Shown: piece by piece, positions 33,232 to 43,275 of the stretch
Numbering within the stretch: the stretch's first letter is position 1
Layout: each line of letters starts with the position of its first letter
DNA from: an uncultured Lachnospiraceae bacterium
GTDB lineage: Bacteria; Bacillota; Clostridia; Lachnospirales; Lachnospiraceae
Reading direction: 5' to 3'
Assembly (NCBI GenBank): GCA_947593655.1
Contig: CANQDS010000002.1
Coordinates: 1-64,000, forward strand
DNA: 64,000 bases
Notes under the pieces: generated by a model
Told to the model about the DNA's origin: nothing
Databases searched by the model: none
Seen by the model: only the letters and a program-made list of their open reading frames with translations
Made by a program: the position numbers and the translations under genes

Positions 33232-35883
33232 GTGTCTGAAGAAGTAACACCGATGATGAAGCATTATCTGAAGACCAAAGAGGAATACCCGGACTGCATC
33301 CTGTTTTACCGTCTGGGAGATTTCTATGAGATGTTTTTTGAAGATGCGAAAGTCGTTTCCAAAGAGCTGGAACTGACGCTGACCGGGAAAAGCTGCGGGC
33401 TGGAAGAACGCGCCCCGATGTGCGGCGTTCCGTTCCACGCGGCGGATACCTATATCAACCGCCTTGTCGCAAAAGGCTATAAAGTCGCGATCTGCGAGCA
33501 GATGGAGGATCCGAAGCTGGCCAAAGGCATGGTAAAGCGCGAAGTCGTGCGGATCGCCACGCCCGGCACTAATATCGACATGCAGGCGCTGGACGAGGAG
33601 AAAAACAACTATATCATGTGCATCGTCTGCCTTGCGGACAAGTACGGGATTTCCATAGCCGATGTTTCCACCGGGGATTATTTTATGACCGAGGTGGACA
33701 CGGAGCGGAAGCTGATCGACGAAATGAATAAATTCATGCCTTCGGAGATCGTCTGCAGCGACTCTTTTATTATGAGCGGGATCGACATTGAGGATCTAAA
33801 GCACCGGCTGAAGATCGCCATAACCGTTCTGGAAGCTTGGTATTTCGGCGACGAACTGGCAAAAGAGACGCTGCTTTCCCATTTTAAGGTACATACGCTG
33901 GAAGCGCTGGGGCTTGCGGATTACAACTGCGGCGTGATCGCGGCGGGAGCGCTGATGCGCTATCTGTATGAGACGCAGAAAAATTCGCTGGCGCACATCC
34001 TAAAGATCCAGCCTTACGCGATCGGAAAATACATGATCATCGACAGTTCTTCCCGGCGCAATCTGGAACTCGTGGAGACGCTCCGCGAAAAACAGAAGCG
34101 CGGTTCCCTGCTCTGGGTGCTCGATAAGACGAAAACCGCGATGGGAGCGCGCCTTCTGCGCTCGTATGTCGAACAGCCGCTGATCGAACGTTCCGAGATC
34201 ATCAAACGGCAGGAACTGATCGAAACCCTTTACGACCAGACGATGACGAGGGAGGAACTGCGGGAATACTTAAATCCGATCTACGATCTGGAGCGCCTGA
34301 TCGGGCGCATCAGCTACCAGACGGCCAACCCGCGGGATCTGATCGCGTTTTCCACTTCGCTTCAGATGCTTCCGCCGATCCAGACGCTCTTAAGCGATCT
34401 GCACGGAGCGCTGGCGGACGAGATCCGGGAGGATTTTGACTGTCTGGAAGACATCTGCGAACTTCTGGTCTCCTCGATCCAGGAGGATCCGCCCGTTTCC
34501 GTGCGGGACGGGGATATCATCAAGGACGGCTACCATGAGGAGGTGGACCGCCTGCGCAGGGCCAAGACGGAGGGCAAGAGCTGGCTCGCCGATCTGGAAG
34601 CCTCGGAACGGGAAAAGACCGGCATCCGCAATCTGCGCATCAAATACAACCGGGTATTCGGTTATTATCTGGAAGTGACCAATTCCTTTAAAAACATGGT
34701 TCCGGACTATTATGTAAGAAAACAGACGCTGACCAACGCGGAGCGCTATATCACGCCGGAACTGAAAGAAATGGAAGATACGATCTTAGGCGCGGAAGAG
34801 CGCCTGACGGGTTTGGAATACGAGCTGTTCTGCGAGATCCGAAGCCGGATCGCAGATAATATGCAGCGGATCTTAAAAACGGCGAAGGCAGTCGCAAAAC
34901 TGGACGTTTTCGCCTCGCTTGCGGCAGTTGCGCAGCAGAACCGCTATACGCGGCCGAAGATCAATGAAAACGGCGTCATCGATATCAAAAACGGGCGCCA
35001 TCCTGTCGTGGAACAGATGATAAACAACGATCTGTTTATCGATAACGACACGTATCTCGACAACAAAAAACAGCGGATCTCGATCATTACCGGGCCGAAT
35101 ATGGCGGGAAAATCCACATACATGCGCCAGACCGCGCTGATCGTTTTGATGGCGCAGATCGGCAGTTTCGTACCGGCTTCTTCCGCCGATATCGGGATCG
35201 TGGACCGGATCTTTACCCGCGTGGGCGCTTCGGACGACCTCGCCTCCGGCCAGAGCACGTTTATGGTGGAAATGAACGAAGTCGCCAACATCTTAAGGAA
35301 CGCCACGGCGGACTCGCTTTTGATCCTCGATGAGATCGGGCGCGGAACCAGCACCTTCGACGGCTTAAGCATCGCCTGGGCGGTAGTCGAGCATATCAGC
35401 GATCCGAAGCTGCTCGGCGCAAAGACGCTCTTTGCCACGCATTACCACGAACTGACGGAGCTCGAAGGAAAGCTGGACAATGTCAATAATTACTGCATCG
35501 CCGTCAAGGAAAAGGGCGACGACATCGTTTTTCTGCGAAAGATCGTCAAAGGCGGCGCGGACAAGAGCTACGGGATCCAGGTTGCAAGGCTCGCCGGGCT
35601 TCCGGAAAGCGTGATCGAACGTGCAAAGGAGATCGTGGCGGAACTGAGTGAAAACGACATCACGGAAGCTGCCAGGAACCTTTCGGCGGAAAAAAAGCCG
35701 AAAAAGAAAAAAGAACGCCCAAAGGAAGAAGACATGGAGCAGCTTTCTTTATTCGACGCCTTAAACGACGATGCTGTGATCGAAGAACTGCGCAGGCTCG
35801 ATATCGGAAATATGACGCCGATCGAGGCGATGAACAAACTGTATGAACTGCAGAGCAGGCTCCACAACCGCTGGCAGGGATAG
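33232..35883 (+). CDS. mutS: DNA mismatch repair protein MutS
   Basis: Start is GTG 33232 behind TTGAGGAAA. The 883-residue protein has the mismatch-reading N-terminus (LFYRLGDFYEMFFEDA with the F-x-E wedge), the clamp and lever region, and the ATPase: GPNMAGKSTYMRQ (about 620), DDLASGQSTFMVEM, LLILDEIGRGTSTFDG (about 696) and ATHYHEL. A Lys-rich linker (EKKPKKKKERPKEEDMEQLSL) contains QLSLF-like residues that may bind the sliding clamp, before the C-terminal dimerisation helix. mutL follows 15 nt later. Confidence 0.96.
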   Translation: MSEEVTPMMKHYLKTKEEYPDCILFYRLGDFYEMFFEDAKVVSKELELTLTGKSCGLEERAPMCGVPFHAADTYINRLVAKGYKVAICEQMEDPKLAKGMVKREVVRIATPGTNIDMQALDEEKNNYIMCIVCLADKYGISIADVSTGDYFMTEVDTERKLIDEMNKFMPSEIVCSDSFIMSGIDIEDLKHRLKIAITVLEAWYFGDELAKETLLSHFKVHTLEALGLADYNCGVIAAGALMRYLYETQKNSLAHILKIQPYAIGKYMIIDSSSRRNLELVETLREKQKRGSLLWVLDKTKTAMGARLLRSYVEQPLIERSEIIKRQELIETLYDQTMTREELREYLNPIYDLERLIGRISYQTANPRDLIAFSTSLQMLPPIQTLLSDLHGALADEIREDFDCLEDICELLVSSIQEDPPVSVRDGDIIKDGYHEEVDRLRRAKTEGKSWLADLEASEREKTGIRNLRIKYNRVFGYYLEVTNSFKNMVPDYYVRKQTLTNAERYITPELKEMEDTILGAEERLTGLEYELFCEIRSRIADNMQRILKTAKAVAKLDVFASLAAVAQQNRYTRPKINENGVIDIKNGRHPVVEQMINNDLFIDNDTYLDNKKQRISIITGPNMAGKSTYMRQTALIVLMAQIGSFVPASSADIGIVDRIFTRVGASDDLASGQSTFMVEMNEVANILRNATADSLLILDEIGRGTSTFDGLSIAWAVVEHISDPKLLGAKTLFATHYHELTELEGKLDNVNNYCIAVKEKGDDIVFLRKIVKGGADKSYGIQVARLAGLPESVIERAKEIVAELSENDITEAARNLSAEKKPKKKKERPKEEDMEQLSLFDALNDDAVIEELRRLDIGNMTPIEAMNKLYELQSRLHNRWQG

Positions 35884-35898
35884 CAAAGGGGAATTTTT

Positions 35899-37800
35899 AT
35901 GCCGGATATCGTACTTTTAAATCAGGAAACCATCGACAACATCGCCGCCGGGGAAGTGGTGGAGCGGCCGTGCTCCGTCGTAAAGGAGCTGGTGGAAAAC
36001 GCGATCGACGCCAAAGCGTCGGCCGTCACCGTCGAGATCAAAGAAGGCGGCATTTCGCTGATCCGCATTACGGACAACGGCTGCGGCATTCCTTACCGGG
36101 ATGTCCCGACGGCTTTTTTACGCCATTCCACGAGCAAGATCCGCCGGATCGAAGACCTGCTTTCCGTCAGCTCGCTGGGGTTCCGGGGAGAGGCGCTTTC
36201 CAGTATTTCCGCCGTCGCGCGGGTGGAACTGATCACCAAAACGAAAGATGCGCTGACCGGTGCGCGTTACCGGATCGAGGGTTCGAAGGAACTCGGGATC
36301 GAGGAGATCGGCGCGCCGGACGGTTCGACGTTTCTGGTGCGTGATCTGTTTTACAACACGCCCGCCCGCAGGAAGTTTTTAAAGACGGCGCAGACGGAAG
36401 GAACGTATATCAGCGATATGGTGGAAAAACTTTCGCTTTCCCATCCGGAAGTCTCCTTTAAATATATCAATAACAACCAGACGAAGCTGCACACTTCCGG
36501 AAACGGCAGCATCAAGGATCTGATCTACCATATTTTCGGCAGGGACATCACGGCTTCCCTTCTGGAAGTCGACTATACCTGCGAATATTTTAAGATGACC
36601 GGCTATATCGGGAAACCGGTCATAACGCGCGGCAACCGCAATTACGAGAATTATTTTATCAACGGCCGCTATATCAAAAGCCAGCTGATCGCCAAAGCCA
36701 TCGAGGAGGGCTACCGGAGCTTTCTGATGCAGCATCAGTATCCGTTTACCGTGCTTTATTTTGATTTTCCGAAGGAACTGCTCGATGTCAACGTCCATCC
36801 GTCGAAGATGGAACTGCGTTTCGAGCACAATCAGGAGATCTACAAAGCGCTGTATGAGGCTGTTTACGACACGCTTTCCGGAAAAGAGCTGATCCCGACC
36901 GTTCCGATCGGCGAAGAGAAACCGGAAAAGCCAAAGCACGTCTATACGGAGCCGATTCCGGAACCGTTTGAAAAGCGGCGCTTAAACGACCTCCGGGAGG
37001 CAGTCGCCAAAGACAGCCCTTACGAGCCGAAATATCCCGGCCGCCGAGACGAAAACAGGGGCTCCGGTAATTTCCAGAACCCGGCGCCGGAAACTGCTGC
37101 CATAGACGCTCCGGCGTCAGAAGCCCCGGCCGGGCTTCTCCGGGAAACCATTCATTATGGAAATTACGAAGAGCAGACGCTCGCTTCCTTCAGTCCGGAA
37201 TTTTTGACGCAGGAATCGCGGAAAAAGCACCGGATCATCGGCCAGCTGTTTGCCACGTACTGGCTGGTGCAGATGGACGATAAGCTCTTTATCATCGACC
37301 AGCACGCCGCCCACGAAAAAGTCCTCTATGAGCGCACGATGGCACTTCTGGAAAAGAAAGAATTTACTTCGCAGCTTTTAAGCCCGCCGATCATCCTTTC
37401 ACTGGATGCGCGGGAGGAAGAGGCGCTGAAACGCTGCAGCGGCGAGCTGGAAACGCTCGGCTACCGCGTGGAGCACTTCGGCGGAAAGGAATACGCGGTC
37501 TGCGCGGTTCCGGGCAATCTGTTCCACATGGATATGAAGGAGCTGTTCATCGAGATGCTGGACGATTTTTCCAATCTGTCGGGAAAGGAAACGCCGCAGC
37601 TGATTCTCGAGAAAGTCGCCTCCATGTCCTGCAAGGCAGCCGTGAAAGGCAGCCAGACGTTAAGCAGAGCCGAAGCCGAAAGCCTGATCGACGAACTGCT
37701 GACGCTGGAGAATCCTTACAACTGTCCGCACGGACGGCCGACGATCATCGCGATGACCAGACAGGAGATTGAAAAGAAATTTAAGAGGATCGTATCATGA
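35899..37800 (+). CDS. mutL: DNA mismatch repair endonuclease MutL
   Basis: The 633-residue protein starts at ATG 35899 behind AAAGGGG. The GHKL ATPase has VKELVENAIDA, ITDNGCGI, LGFRGEALSSIS and NTPARRKFLK. A Pro-rich linker spans about 340-435. The C-terminal domain retains the endonuclease motifs DQHAAHEKVLYE (about 466), SCKAAVKG and CPHGRPT (about 608), so this MutL should nick DNA, as in organisms without MutH. miaA overlaps by 4 nt. Confidence 0.96.
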   Translation: MPDIVLLNQETIDNIAAGEVVERPCSVVKELVENAIDAKASAVTVEIKEGGISLIRITDNGCGIPYRDVPTAFLRHSTSKIRRIEDLLSVSSLGFRGEALSSISAVARVELITKTKDALTGARYRIEGSKELGIEEIGAPDGSTFLVRDLFYNTPARRKFLKTAQTEGTYISDMVEKLSLSHPEVSFKYINNNQTKLHTSGNGSIKDLIYHIFGRDITASLLEVDYTCEYFKMTGYIGKPVITRGNRNYENYFINGRYIKSQLIAKAIEEGYRSFLMQHQYPFTVLYFDFPKELLDVNVHPSKMELRFEHNQEIYKALYEAVYDTLSGKELIPTVPIGEEKPEKPKHVYTEPIPEPFEKRRLNDLREAVAKDSPYEPKYPGRRDENRGSGNFQNPAPETAAIDAPASEAPAGLLRETIHYGNYEEQTLASFSPEFLTQESRKKHRIIGQLFATYWLVQMDDKLFIIDQHAAHEKVLYERTMALLEKKEFTSQLLSPPIILSLDAREEEALKRCSGELETLGYRVEHFGGKEYAVCAVPGNLFHMDMKELFIEMLDDFSNLSGKETPQLILEKVASMSCKAAVKGSQTLSRAEAESLIDELLTLENPYNCPHGRPTIIAMTRQEIEKKFKRIVS

Positions 37801-38756
37801 CAGAAAAACCTTTAGTCATTCTGGCGGGACCGACCGCCGTCGGAAAAACCGCGCTTTCCATCCGGCTGGCGAAAAAGATCGGCGGTTCGATCATATCCGC
37901 GGATTCCATGCAGATCTATCAGGGCATGGACATCGGTTCCGCCAAACCCACGCAGGCGGAAATGCAGGGGATCCGCCACTATCTGATCGACGAACTGCCC
38001 CCGACGGAAGAATTCCACATTGTCCGCTTTCAGCAGATGGCAAAAGCGGCTATGGAAGAGATCTGCCGTGAGGGGAAGATCCCGATCACCGCAGGCGGAA
38101 CCGGATTTTATATTCAGGCGCTCTTATACGACATCGATTTTTCCGGGCAGGAGAGCGACGGGGAATACCGCAGGATGCTGGAACAGTTTGCCGAAGAGCA
38201 CGGAAACGGCGCCTTGTACGAGAAACTGCGTCAGGTCGATCCGGCTTCCTGCCAGACTATTCATGCCAACAACAGGAAGCGCGTGATCCGCGCCCTGGAA
38301 TTTTACCACATTACCGGAAAGCGGATCTCCGAGCACAACGAAGAAGAGCGGAAGCGGCGGCCGCCGTACAATTTCGCGTATTTTGTGCTGACCGAGGATC
38401 GTCAGGAGCTTTACCAAAAGATCGACCGGCGCGTGGACGATATGATGGAGCGTGGGCTTTTGGATGAAGTGCGGCGCTTAAAGGAAATGGGCTGCCGGCG
38501 GGGAATGGTGTCGATGCAGGGGCTCGGCTACAAGGAACTGCTGGATCATCTGGACGGACGGCTGACACTGGAAGAGGCCGTTTCCGCCATCAAGCGCGAA
38601 ACGCGCCATTTTGCAAAGCGCCAGCTGACATGGTTCCGCCGGGAGCCGGACGCCGTCTGGCTGGACAAAGCGGCGTTTGATCACGACGAAGATGCCATAT
38701 TACGGCAGATCTGCCGGATATTGGAAGAGAAAAAAATCATAAAGGAGCAGTTATGA
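37797..38756 (+). CDS. miaA: tRNA dimethylallyltransferase
   Basis: The 319-residue enzyme starts at ATG 37797 overlapping mutL. LAGPTAVGKTALSIRLAKK binds diphosphate, SADSMQIYQGMDIGSAKPT and the region near TAGGTGFYIQALLYD are family signatures, and FAKRQLTWFRRE is the C-terminal tRNA-binding motif. It adds the dimethylallyl group to A37 of tRNAs that read UNN codons. The order mutS-mutL-miaA is common in Firmicutes. Confidence 0.96.
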   Translation: MTEKPLVILAGPTAVGKTALSIRLAKKIGGSIISADSMQIYQGMDIGSAKPTQAEMQGIRHYLIDELPPTEEFHIVRFQQMAKAAMEEICREGKIPITAGGTGFYIQALLYDIDFSGQESDGEYRRMLEQFAEEHGNGALYEKLRQVDPASCQTIHANNRKRVIRALEFYHITGKRISEHNEEERKRRPPYNFAYFVLTEDRQELYQKIDRRVDDMMERGLLDEVRRLKEMGCRRGMVSMQGLGYKELLDHLDGRLTLEEAVSAIKRETRHFAKRQLTWFRREPDAVWLDKAAFDHDEDAILRQICRILEEKKIIKEQL

Positions 38757-40048
38757 ATCCGTTATTAGAGGAACAATATAAAAGACTTGGAATTTCAAAA
38801 GAAGTGCTGGATTTCGGCGCGGCAGTCGAGGAATCGTTAAAAGAGCGTTTTGCCGGGATCGACGCCTGCGCGGAGTACAATCAGATGAAGGTGGTCGCGG
38901 CGATGCAGAAGAACCGCGTCAGCGCGGAATGTTTCCAGACCGCGACCGGCTACGGCTACAACGATCTGGGAAGGGACGTCCTCGAACGCGTCTACGCCGA
39001 CTGCTTCTGCGCGGAAGATGCGCTGGTGCGCCCGCAGATCACCTGCGGCACCCACGCGCTCGCGCTGGCGCTGCTTTCCAACCTGCGGCCGGGGGACGAA
39101 CTGCTTTCCCCGGTCGGGAAGCCTTACGACACGTTAGAGGAGGTCATCGGCATCCGCCCTTCGAAGGGTTCCCTTGCGGAGTACGGGATCACCTATGCAC
39201 AGGCCGATCTCCTGCCGGACGGTTCGTTCGACTATGAAAGCATCGCAAAAGCGATCAATGAACGGACGAAACTGGCCACGATCCAGCGTTCCAAAGGCTA
39301 CGCGCCGCGAAAGACGCTTTCCGTGGAGCGGATCGGGGAACTGATCCGATTCCTTAAGAAACAGAAACCCGACATCATCTGCATGGTGGATAACTGCTAC
39401 GGGGAATTTGTCGAGACGCGCGAGCCGCTGGAGGCCGGAGCCGACCTGATCGTCGGTTCGCTGATCAAAAATCCGGGCGGGGGGCTTGCCCCGATCGGCG
39501 GCTATCTCGCCGGAAAAAAGGAATACGTGGAGAATGCGGCGTACCGCCTGACCTCGCCGGGGCTCGGAAAAGAAGTCGGAGCCTCCCTCGGGGTGATCGG
39601 ATCCTTTTATCAGGGGCTTTTTTTAGCACCGACCGTCGTAAGCGGCGCGTTAAAAGGGGCGGTTTTTGCCGCGAACATCTATGAACGGCTCGGTTTTTCC
39701 GTCATTCCGGATTCCACAGAAAGCCGGCACGACATTGTTCAGGCAGTCACGTTCGGAAGCCGTGAAGCGATGACGGCCTTCTGCGAAGGGATTCAGGCGG
39801 CGGCACCGGTCGACAGCCACGTTACGCCGGAACCGTGGGCGATGCCGGGCTACGACTGCGACGTCATCATGGCGGCGGGCGCGTTTGTGCAGGGCTCTTC
39901 GATCGAGCTTTCGGCGGACGGGCCGGTCAAACCGCCGTATACCGTCTATTTTCAGGGCGGGCTGACCTGGTATCATGCCAAACTGGGGATTTTGTCATCT
40001 TTACAAAAACTTTATGAACGTAATCTTGTTAAGATAGATAAGGTATGA
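38753..40048 (+). CDS. PLP-dependent methionine gamma-lyase-like protein ('aluminium resistance protein' family)
   Basis: The 431-residue protein starts at ATG 38753 behind AAAGGAG, overlapping miaA by 4 nt. It belongs to the COG4100 cystathionine beta-lyase-related group (YnbB in Bacillus): TATGYGYNDLGRD, QITCGTHALALAL, MVDNCYGEFVE and GSLIKNPGGGLAPIGGY, where the Lys binds PLP. The historical aluminium resistance name has little biochemical support. The position between miaA and radC is conserved in related genomes. Confidence 0.85.
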   Translation: MNPLLEEQYKRLGISKEVLDFGAAVEESLKERFAGIDACAEYNQMKVVAAMQKNRVSAECFQTATGYGYNDLGRDVLERVYADCFCAEDALVRPQITCGTHALALALLSNLRPGDELLSPVGKPYDTLEEVIGIRPSKGSLAEYGITYAQADLLPDGSFDYESIAKAINERTKLATIQRSKGYAPRKTLSVERIGELIRFLKKQKPDIICMVDNCYGEFVETREPLEAGADLIVGSLIKNPGGGLAPIGGYLAGKKEYVENAAYRLTSPGLGKEVGASLGVIGSFYQGLFLAPTVVSGALKGAVFAANIYERLGFSVIPDSTESRHDIVQAVTFGSREAMTAFCEGIQAAAPVDSHVTPEPWAMPGYDCDVIMAAGAFVQGSSIELSADGPVKPPYTVYFQGGLTWYHAKLGILSSLQKLYERNLVKIDKV

Positions 40049-40054
40049 TAAAAT
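40026..40054 (+). promoter_or_regulatory. SigA-type promoter of the radC-mre-min block
   Basis: TTGTTA (40026-40031) and TAAAAT (40049-40054) are 17 nt apart. They overlap the end of the PLP enzyme gene and lie about 25 nt before the AGAAAGGA ribosome binding site of radC. Confidence 0.55.
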
Positions 40055-40090
40055 GAAATGAAAATCCTTTGGGAGAGTAGAAAGGATTGT

Positions 40091-40786
40091 ATGGCAGAAC
40101 ATACGATAGTCAAAGAATTGCCGGAGTCGGAGCGCCCTTATGAGAAATTTTTAAACGGAGGAGCCGGGCGGCTGTCCGACGCCGAACTGCTGGCGATCAT
40201 CCTAAAGACCGGCACGAAGGAACAGAATGCCTTGGAGATCGCGCGAAACATCTTGCAGAACGGACAGGGGAATCTGTTAAACCTCTACGATTTTTCCTAC
40301 GAGACGCTGTTAGGGTTTCCGGGGATCGGAAAGGTCAAGGCAATTCAGTTAAAAGCCGTCGCGGAACTGTCGCGGCGGATCGCAAAGACAAACAGCGGCT
40401 ATCAGGTCCGGATGAGCAGTCCGGATTCCATCGCTGATTACTACATGGAGGAGATGCGCCATGAGAAGCAGGAGATCGTCGTCTGTGCGTTTTTCGATGC
40501 GAAATGCAGGTTTCTCGGGGATATGCGCATCTCGGCGGGAAGCACCAATTTCGCTTATTTATCGCCGAAGGACGTCATGCGCAGCGCGTTAGAGAAGAAC
40601 GCCGTGCAGTTTATCCTGCTCCACAATCATCCGAGCGGCGATCCGGAACCGAGCGGCGACGATATCCGCATGACGAACCAGATGAGCGAATGCGGCAGGA
40701 TGTTAGACATCCGGCTTGCGGATCATATCATCATCGGGGATAACCGGTATTTCAGTTTTCAGGCAAATTCATTGATAAGAACTTAG
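40091..40786 (+). CDS. radC: RadC-family JAB/MPN domain protein
   Basis: ATG 40091 (231 codons) follows AGAAAGGA; the longer start at 40058 lies on the ribosome binding region. An N-terminal helix-hairpin-helix part (about 20-100, FPGIGKVKAIQLKAVAEL) precedes the metalloprotease-like MPN domain with HNHPSGDPEPSGDD, the intact JAMM zinc motif. The name is historical; no repair role is proven. In many Firmicutes it lies directly before mreB, as here. Confidence 0.93.
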   Translation: MAEHTIVKELPESERPYEKFLNGGAGRLSDAELLAIILKTGTKEQNALEIARNILQNGQGNLLNLYDFSYETLLGFPGIGKVKAIQLKAVAELSRRIAKTNSGYQVRMSSPDSIADYYMEEMRHEKQEIVVCAFFDAKCRFLGDMRISAGSTNFAYLSPKDVMRSALEKNAVQFILLHNHPSGDPEPSGDDIRMTNQMSECGRMLDIRLADHIIIGDNRYFSFQANSLIRT

Positions 40787-40803
40787 GAAAAGGGAGAGCA
40801 GCA

Positions 40804-41820
40804 ATGAACAACAATGTTTACGGTATTGATCTTGGCACCTGTAATTTCAAGGTTTTCTGCAAGGCGACAGGGAAGATACTGCAGGAAAAGAACACGATCG
40901 CGATCATCAACAAGGATCAGATCTATGCATACGGAGACGCGGCCTACGCCATGTACGAGAAGGCTCCGGAGAGCATCACGGTGGATTTTCCGGTGGTCAG
41001 CGGCGTGATCGCGGACTTTAATTTCCTCCAGGAATTCATCTACGAATATCTGGAATCGAAGATGAAGGGCAAAGTCGCGGGAGCCGAATTTATCGTCGCC
41101 GTACCGACCGATATCACCGATGTGGAGAAGCGTGCGTTTTTCAACCTGTTTTATAAGGGGAAATTCAAATCCAAGCGCGTGCTTTTGTGCGAGAAGCCGA
41201 TCGCGGACGCCGTCGGGCTCGGGATCGACGTCAACGAACCGACCGGAGTCATGGTCGTCAACATGGGCGCGGACACCACGGAAATCTCCATTATCTCGCT
41301 GGGCGGCCTTGTTTTGAGCAACCTGATGCACTTCGGCGGCCGGCGCATGGACGAATCGATCATGGCGCATATCCGCAAGGAGTTTAATCTGGTCATCGGG
41401 CAGAAAACGGCGATGGCGCTGAAGGAAACGCTCGGCTCCGGGCTTCCGGGGCGCACCGAAACGATGGTGATCGTCGGGCGCGACGTGGTCAGCGGGCTTC
41501 CGATCGAGATGGAGATTTCCGCGGAGATCATCTATGCCGCCATTAAGTCTACGCTGGAATCGATCTGCACCTCGATCAAGATGATCTTAGAGAAGACACC
41601 GCCGGAACTGGCGCGCGACATCATCCACGCCGGAATTTACATTACCGGGGGCGGTTCGAAGATCCACAACTTAAACCAGCTGTTTGAAGAAACGACCAAT
41701 ATCCGTGTCAACATCTGCGATGCTCCGGAAGAGAGCGCGGTGCGCGGGCTGGTCAAGATCGTTTCCGATTCCAAATACAAACGCCTTCCGTTCAGCATGA
41801 AGAACAACATTTTGAAATAG
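40804..41820 (+). CDS. mreB: MreB/Mbl-family rod-shape actin homologue
   Basis: The 338-residue protein starts at ATG 40804 behind AAGGGAGAG. The phosphate-1 loop reads YGIDLGTCNFKVF instead of the usual IDLGTANT; phosphate-2 MVVNMGADTTEISI and the adenosine motif YITGGGSKIHNLNQLF are clear. It polymerises with ATP on the inner membrane and guides peptidoglycan synthesis by the RodA-PBP2 pair encoded downstream. Divergence in the first loop suggests a specialised paralogue. mreC and mreD follow. Confidence 0.93.
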   Translation: MNNNVYGIDLGTCNFKVFCKATGKILQEKNTIAIINKDQIYAYGDAAYAMYEKAPESITVDFPVVSGVIADFNFLQEFIYEYLESKMKGKVAGAEFIVAVPTDITDVEKRAFFNLFYKGKFKSKRVLLCEKPIADAVGLGIDVNEPTGVMVVNMGADTTEISIISLGGLVLSNLMHFGGRRMDESIMAHIRKEFNLVIGQKTAMALKETLGSGLPGRTETMVIVGRDVVSGLPIEMEISAEIIYAAIKSTLESICTSIKMILEKTPPELARDIIHAGIYITGGGSKIHNLNQLFEETTNIRVNICDAPEESAVRGLVKIVSDSKYKRLPFSMKNNILK

Positions 41821-41838
41821 AGGTTTGACAGGGGTTGC

Positions 41839-42744
41839 ATGAAGACTTATCGAAATAAAAAGAAACATCTTCCAACGAAATACGTGCTTTTGATCATGAC
41901 CGCCGTCTGCGTATCCGCGATCTTTCTAAGCCTTACCCTAAACCTGTCCGGAGGTCCGCTCAATTCGATCGCCGGATATGTGTTTGTCCCGATGCAGAAA
42001 GGGATCAACGATGCGGGCATCTGGCTTTCCGATAAGGCCAACGATTTTCAGACGCTGGGCGAAGTGCTCGAGGAGAACAAAAAGCTGCAGGCGCGGGTGG
42101 ACGAACTGACGGCGAAGCTGACGGAAACCAAGCTGGAGCGCTACGAACTGGACACCTACCGGGAACTTCTGGCGCTCGATGAGAAATATGCCGATTATGA
42201 GAAGATCACCGCCAACGTGATCGCCAAGGACAGCGGCAACTGGTTTTCCACGTTTACGATCGACCGCGGGAGCCGGGACGGGATTCAAAAGGGTATGAAC
42301 GTGATCGCCGGAAGCGGCTTAGTCGGGATCGTGACAGACGTGGGACCGAATTACGCCAAGGTGCGCAGCATCATCAACGACACCAGCAACGTCAGCGCGA
42401 TGGTCGCCAATACGCAGGATAATCTAAACGTCAGCGGGAACCTTTTGACGATGAACCGCAGCGGCGTCATTACGTTTTCCGAATTAAAGGATAAGGAAGA
42501 TCAGGTAAAGGTCGGAGATGAGATCGTTACGTCCTATGTTTCCGACCAGTACCAGCAGGGAATCCTGATCGGCTACATTACCAGTATCGAGAATAATTCC
42601 AACAATCTGACAAAATCCGGAACCATCACCCCGGTTGTCGATTTTGAGCATCTTCAGGTGGTGCTTGTCATCACGGATCTGAAAGAAACCGGCGAAGAGG
42701 ATCTGGAAAGCAAAGATGCTTCGGAAACCGCATCACAGCAATAG
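41839..42744 (+). CDS. mreC: Rod shape-determining protein MreC
   Basis: The 301-residue protein has a basic N-terminus, one membrane helix (about 13-33, VLLIMTAVCVSAIFLSLTL), a coiled coil (about 70-105, LEENKKLQARVDELTAKLTE) and two beta domains with ANVIAKDSGNWFSTFTIDRG, GLVGIVTDVGPNYAKVRSII and VGDEIVTSYVSDQY. A short acidic, Ser-rich tail ends it. MreC links MreB with the periplasmic synthesis machinery. Confidence 0.94.
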   Translation: MKTYRNKKKHLPTKYVLLIMTAVCVSAIFLSLTLNLSGGPLNSIAGYVFVPMQKGINDAGIWLSDKANDFQTLGEVLEENKKLQARVDELTAKLTETKLERYELDTYRELLALDEKYADYEKITANVIAKDSGNWFSTFTIDRGSRDGIQKGMNVIAGSGLVGIVTDVGPNYAKVRSIINDTSNVSAMVANTQDNLNVSGNLLTMNRSGVITFSELKDKEDQVKVGDEIVTSYVSDQYQQGILIGYITSIENNSNNLTKSGTITPVVDFEHLQVVLVITDLKETGEEDLESKDASETASQQ

Positions 42745-42753
42745 GAGAGTAAG

Positions 42754-43275
42754 ATGCTTCGGAAAATCTGCCTGTTTTTCATCATTACAATCTGTTTTTT
42801 ACTCCAGACGACCGTTTTTCAGGCGCTTTCCCTCGCGGAGATCGCGCCGAACCTTCTGATCATCGCCGTTTCTTCCTTCGGATTTATGCGCGGAAAAAAA
42901 GAAGGCATGTTTGTTGGCTTTTTTTGCGGTCTGCTTATAGACATTTTTTTTGGTTTTTATCTCGGAGTATATGCTTTAATCTATATGTATATCGGATATA
43001 TCAACGGAATCTTCCAGAAAAGGTTCTATCCGGACGACATGAAACTGCCGATGCTTTTAATCGGGGCAAGCGATATTATCAGCAATCTTGTCGTTTATTT
43101 TTTCCTGTTTCTGTTCCGGAGCCGGTTCCGCTTCTGGGATTACCTCAGGACGATCATTCTGCCGGAATTTGTCTATACGATGGTAATCACCATCTTTTTG
43201 TACTTTATCCTGCTGAAGGTCAATCAGGCGCTGGAAGCACACGAAAAAAGGAGAGCGAAGAAATTTGATGTATGA
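42754..43275 (+). CDS. mreD: Rod shape-determining protein MreD
   Basis: The 173-residue membrane protein starts at ATG 42754 behind TAGGAGAG. About five helices are visible; FGFMRGKKEGMFVGFFCGLL with IDIFFG is the family's most conserved stretch. It works with MreC in the elongation complex. The end overlaps the PBP2 start by 8 nt. Confidence 0.9.
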   Translation: MLRKICLFFIITICFLLQTTVFQALSLAEIAPNLLIIAVSSFGFMRGKKEGMFVGFFCGLLIDIFFGFYLGVYALIYMYIGYINGIFQKRFYPDDMKLPMLLIGASDIISNLVVYFFLFLFRSRFRFWDYLRTIILPEFVYTMVITIFLYFILLKVNQALEAHEKRRAKKFDV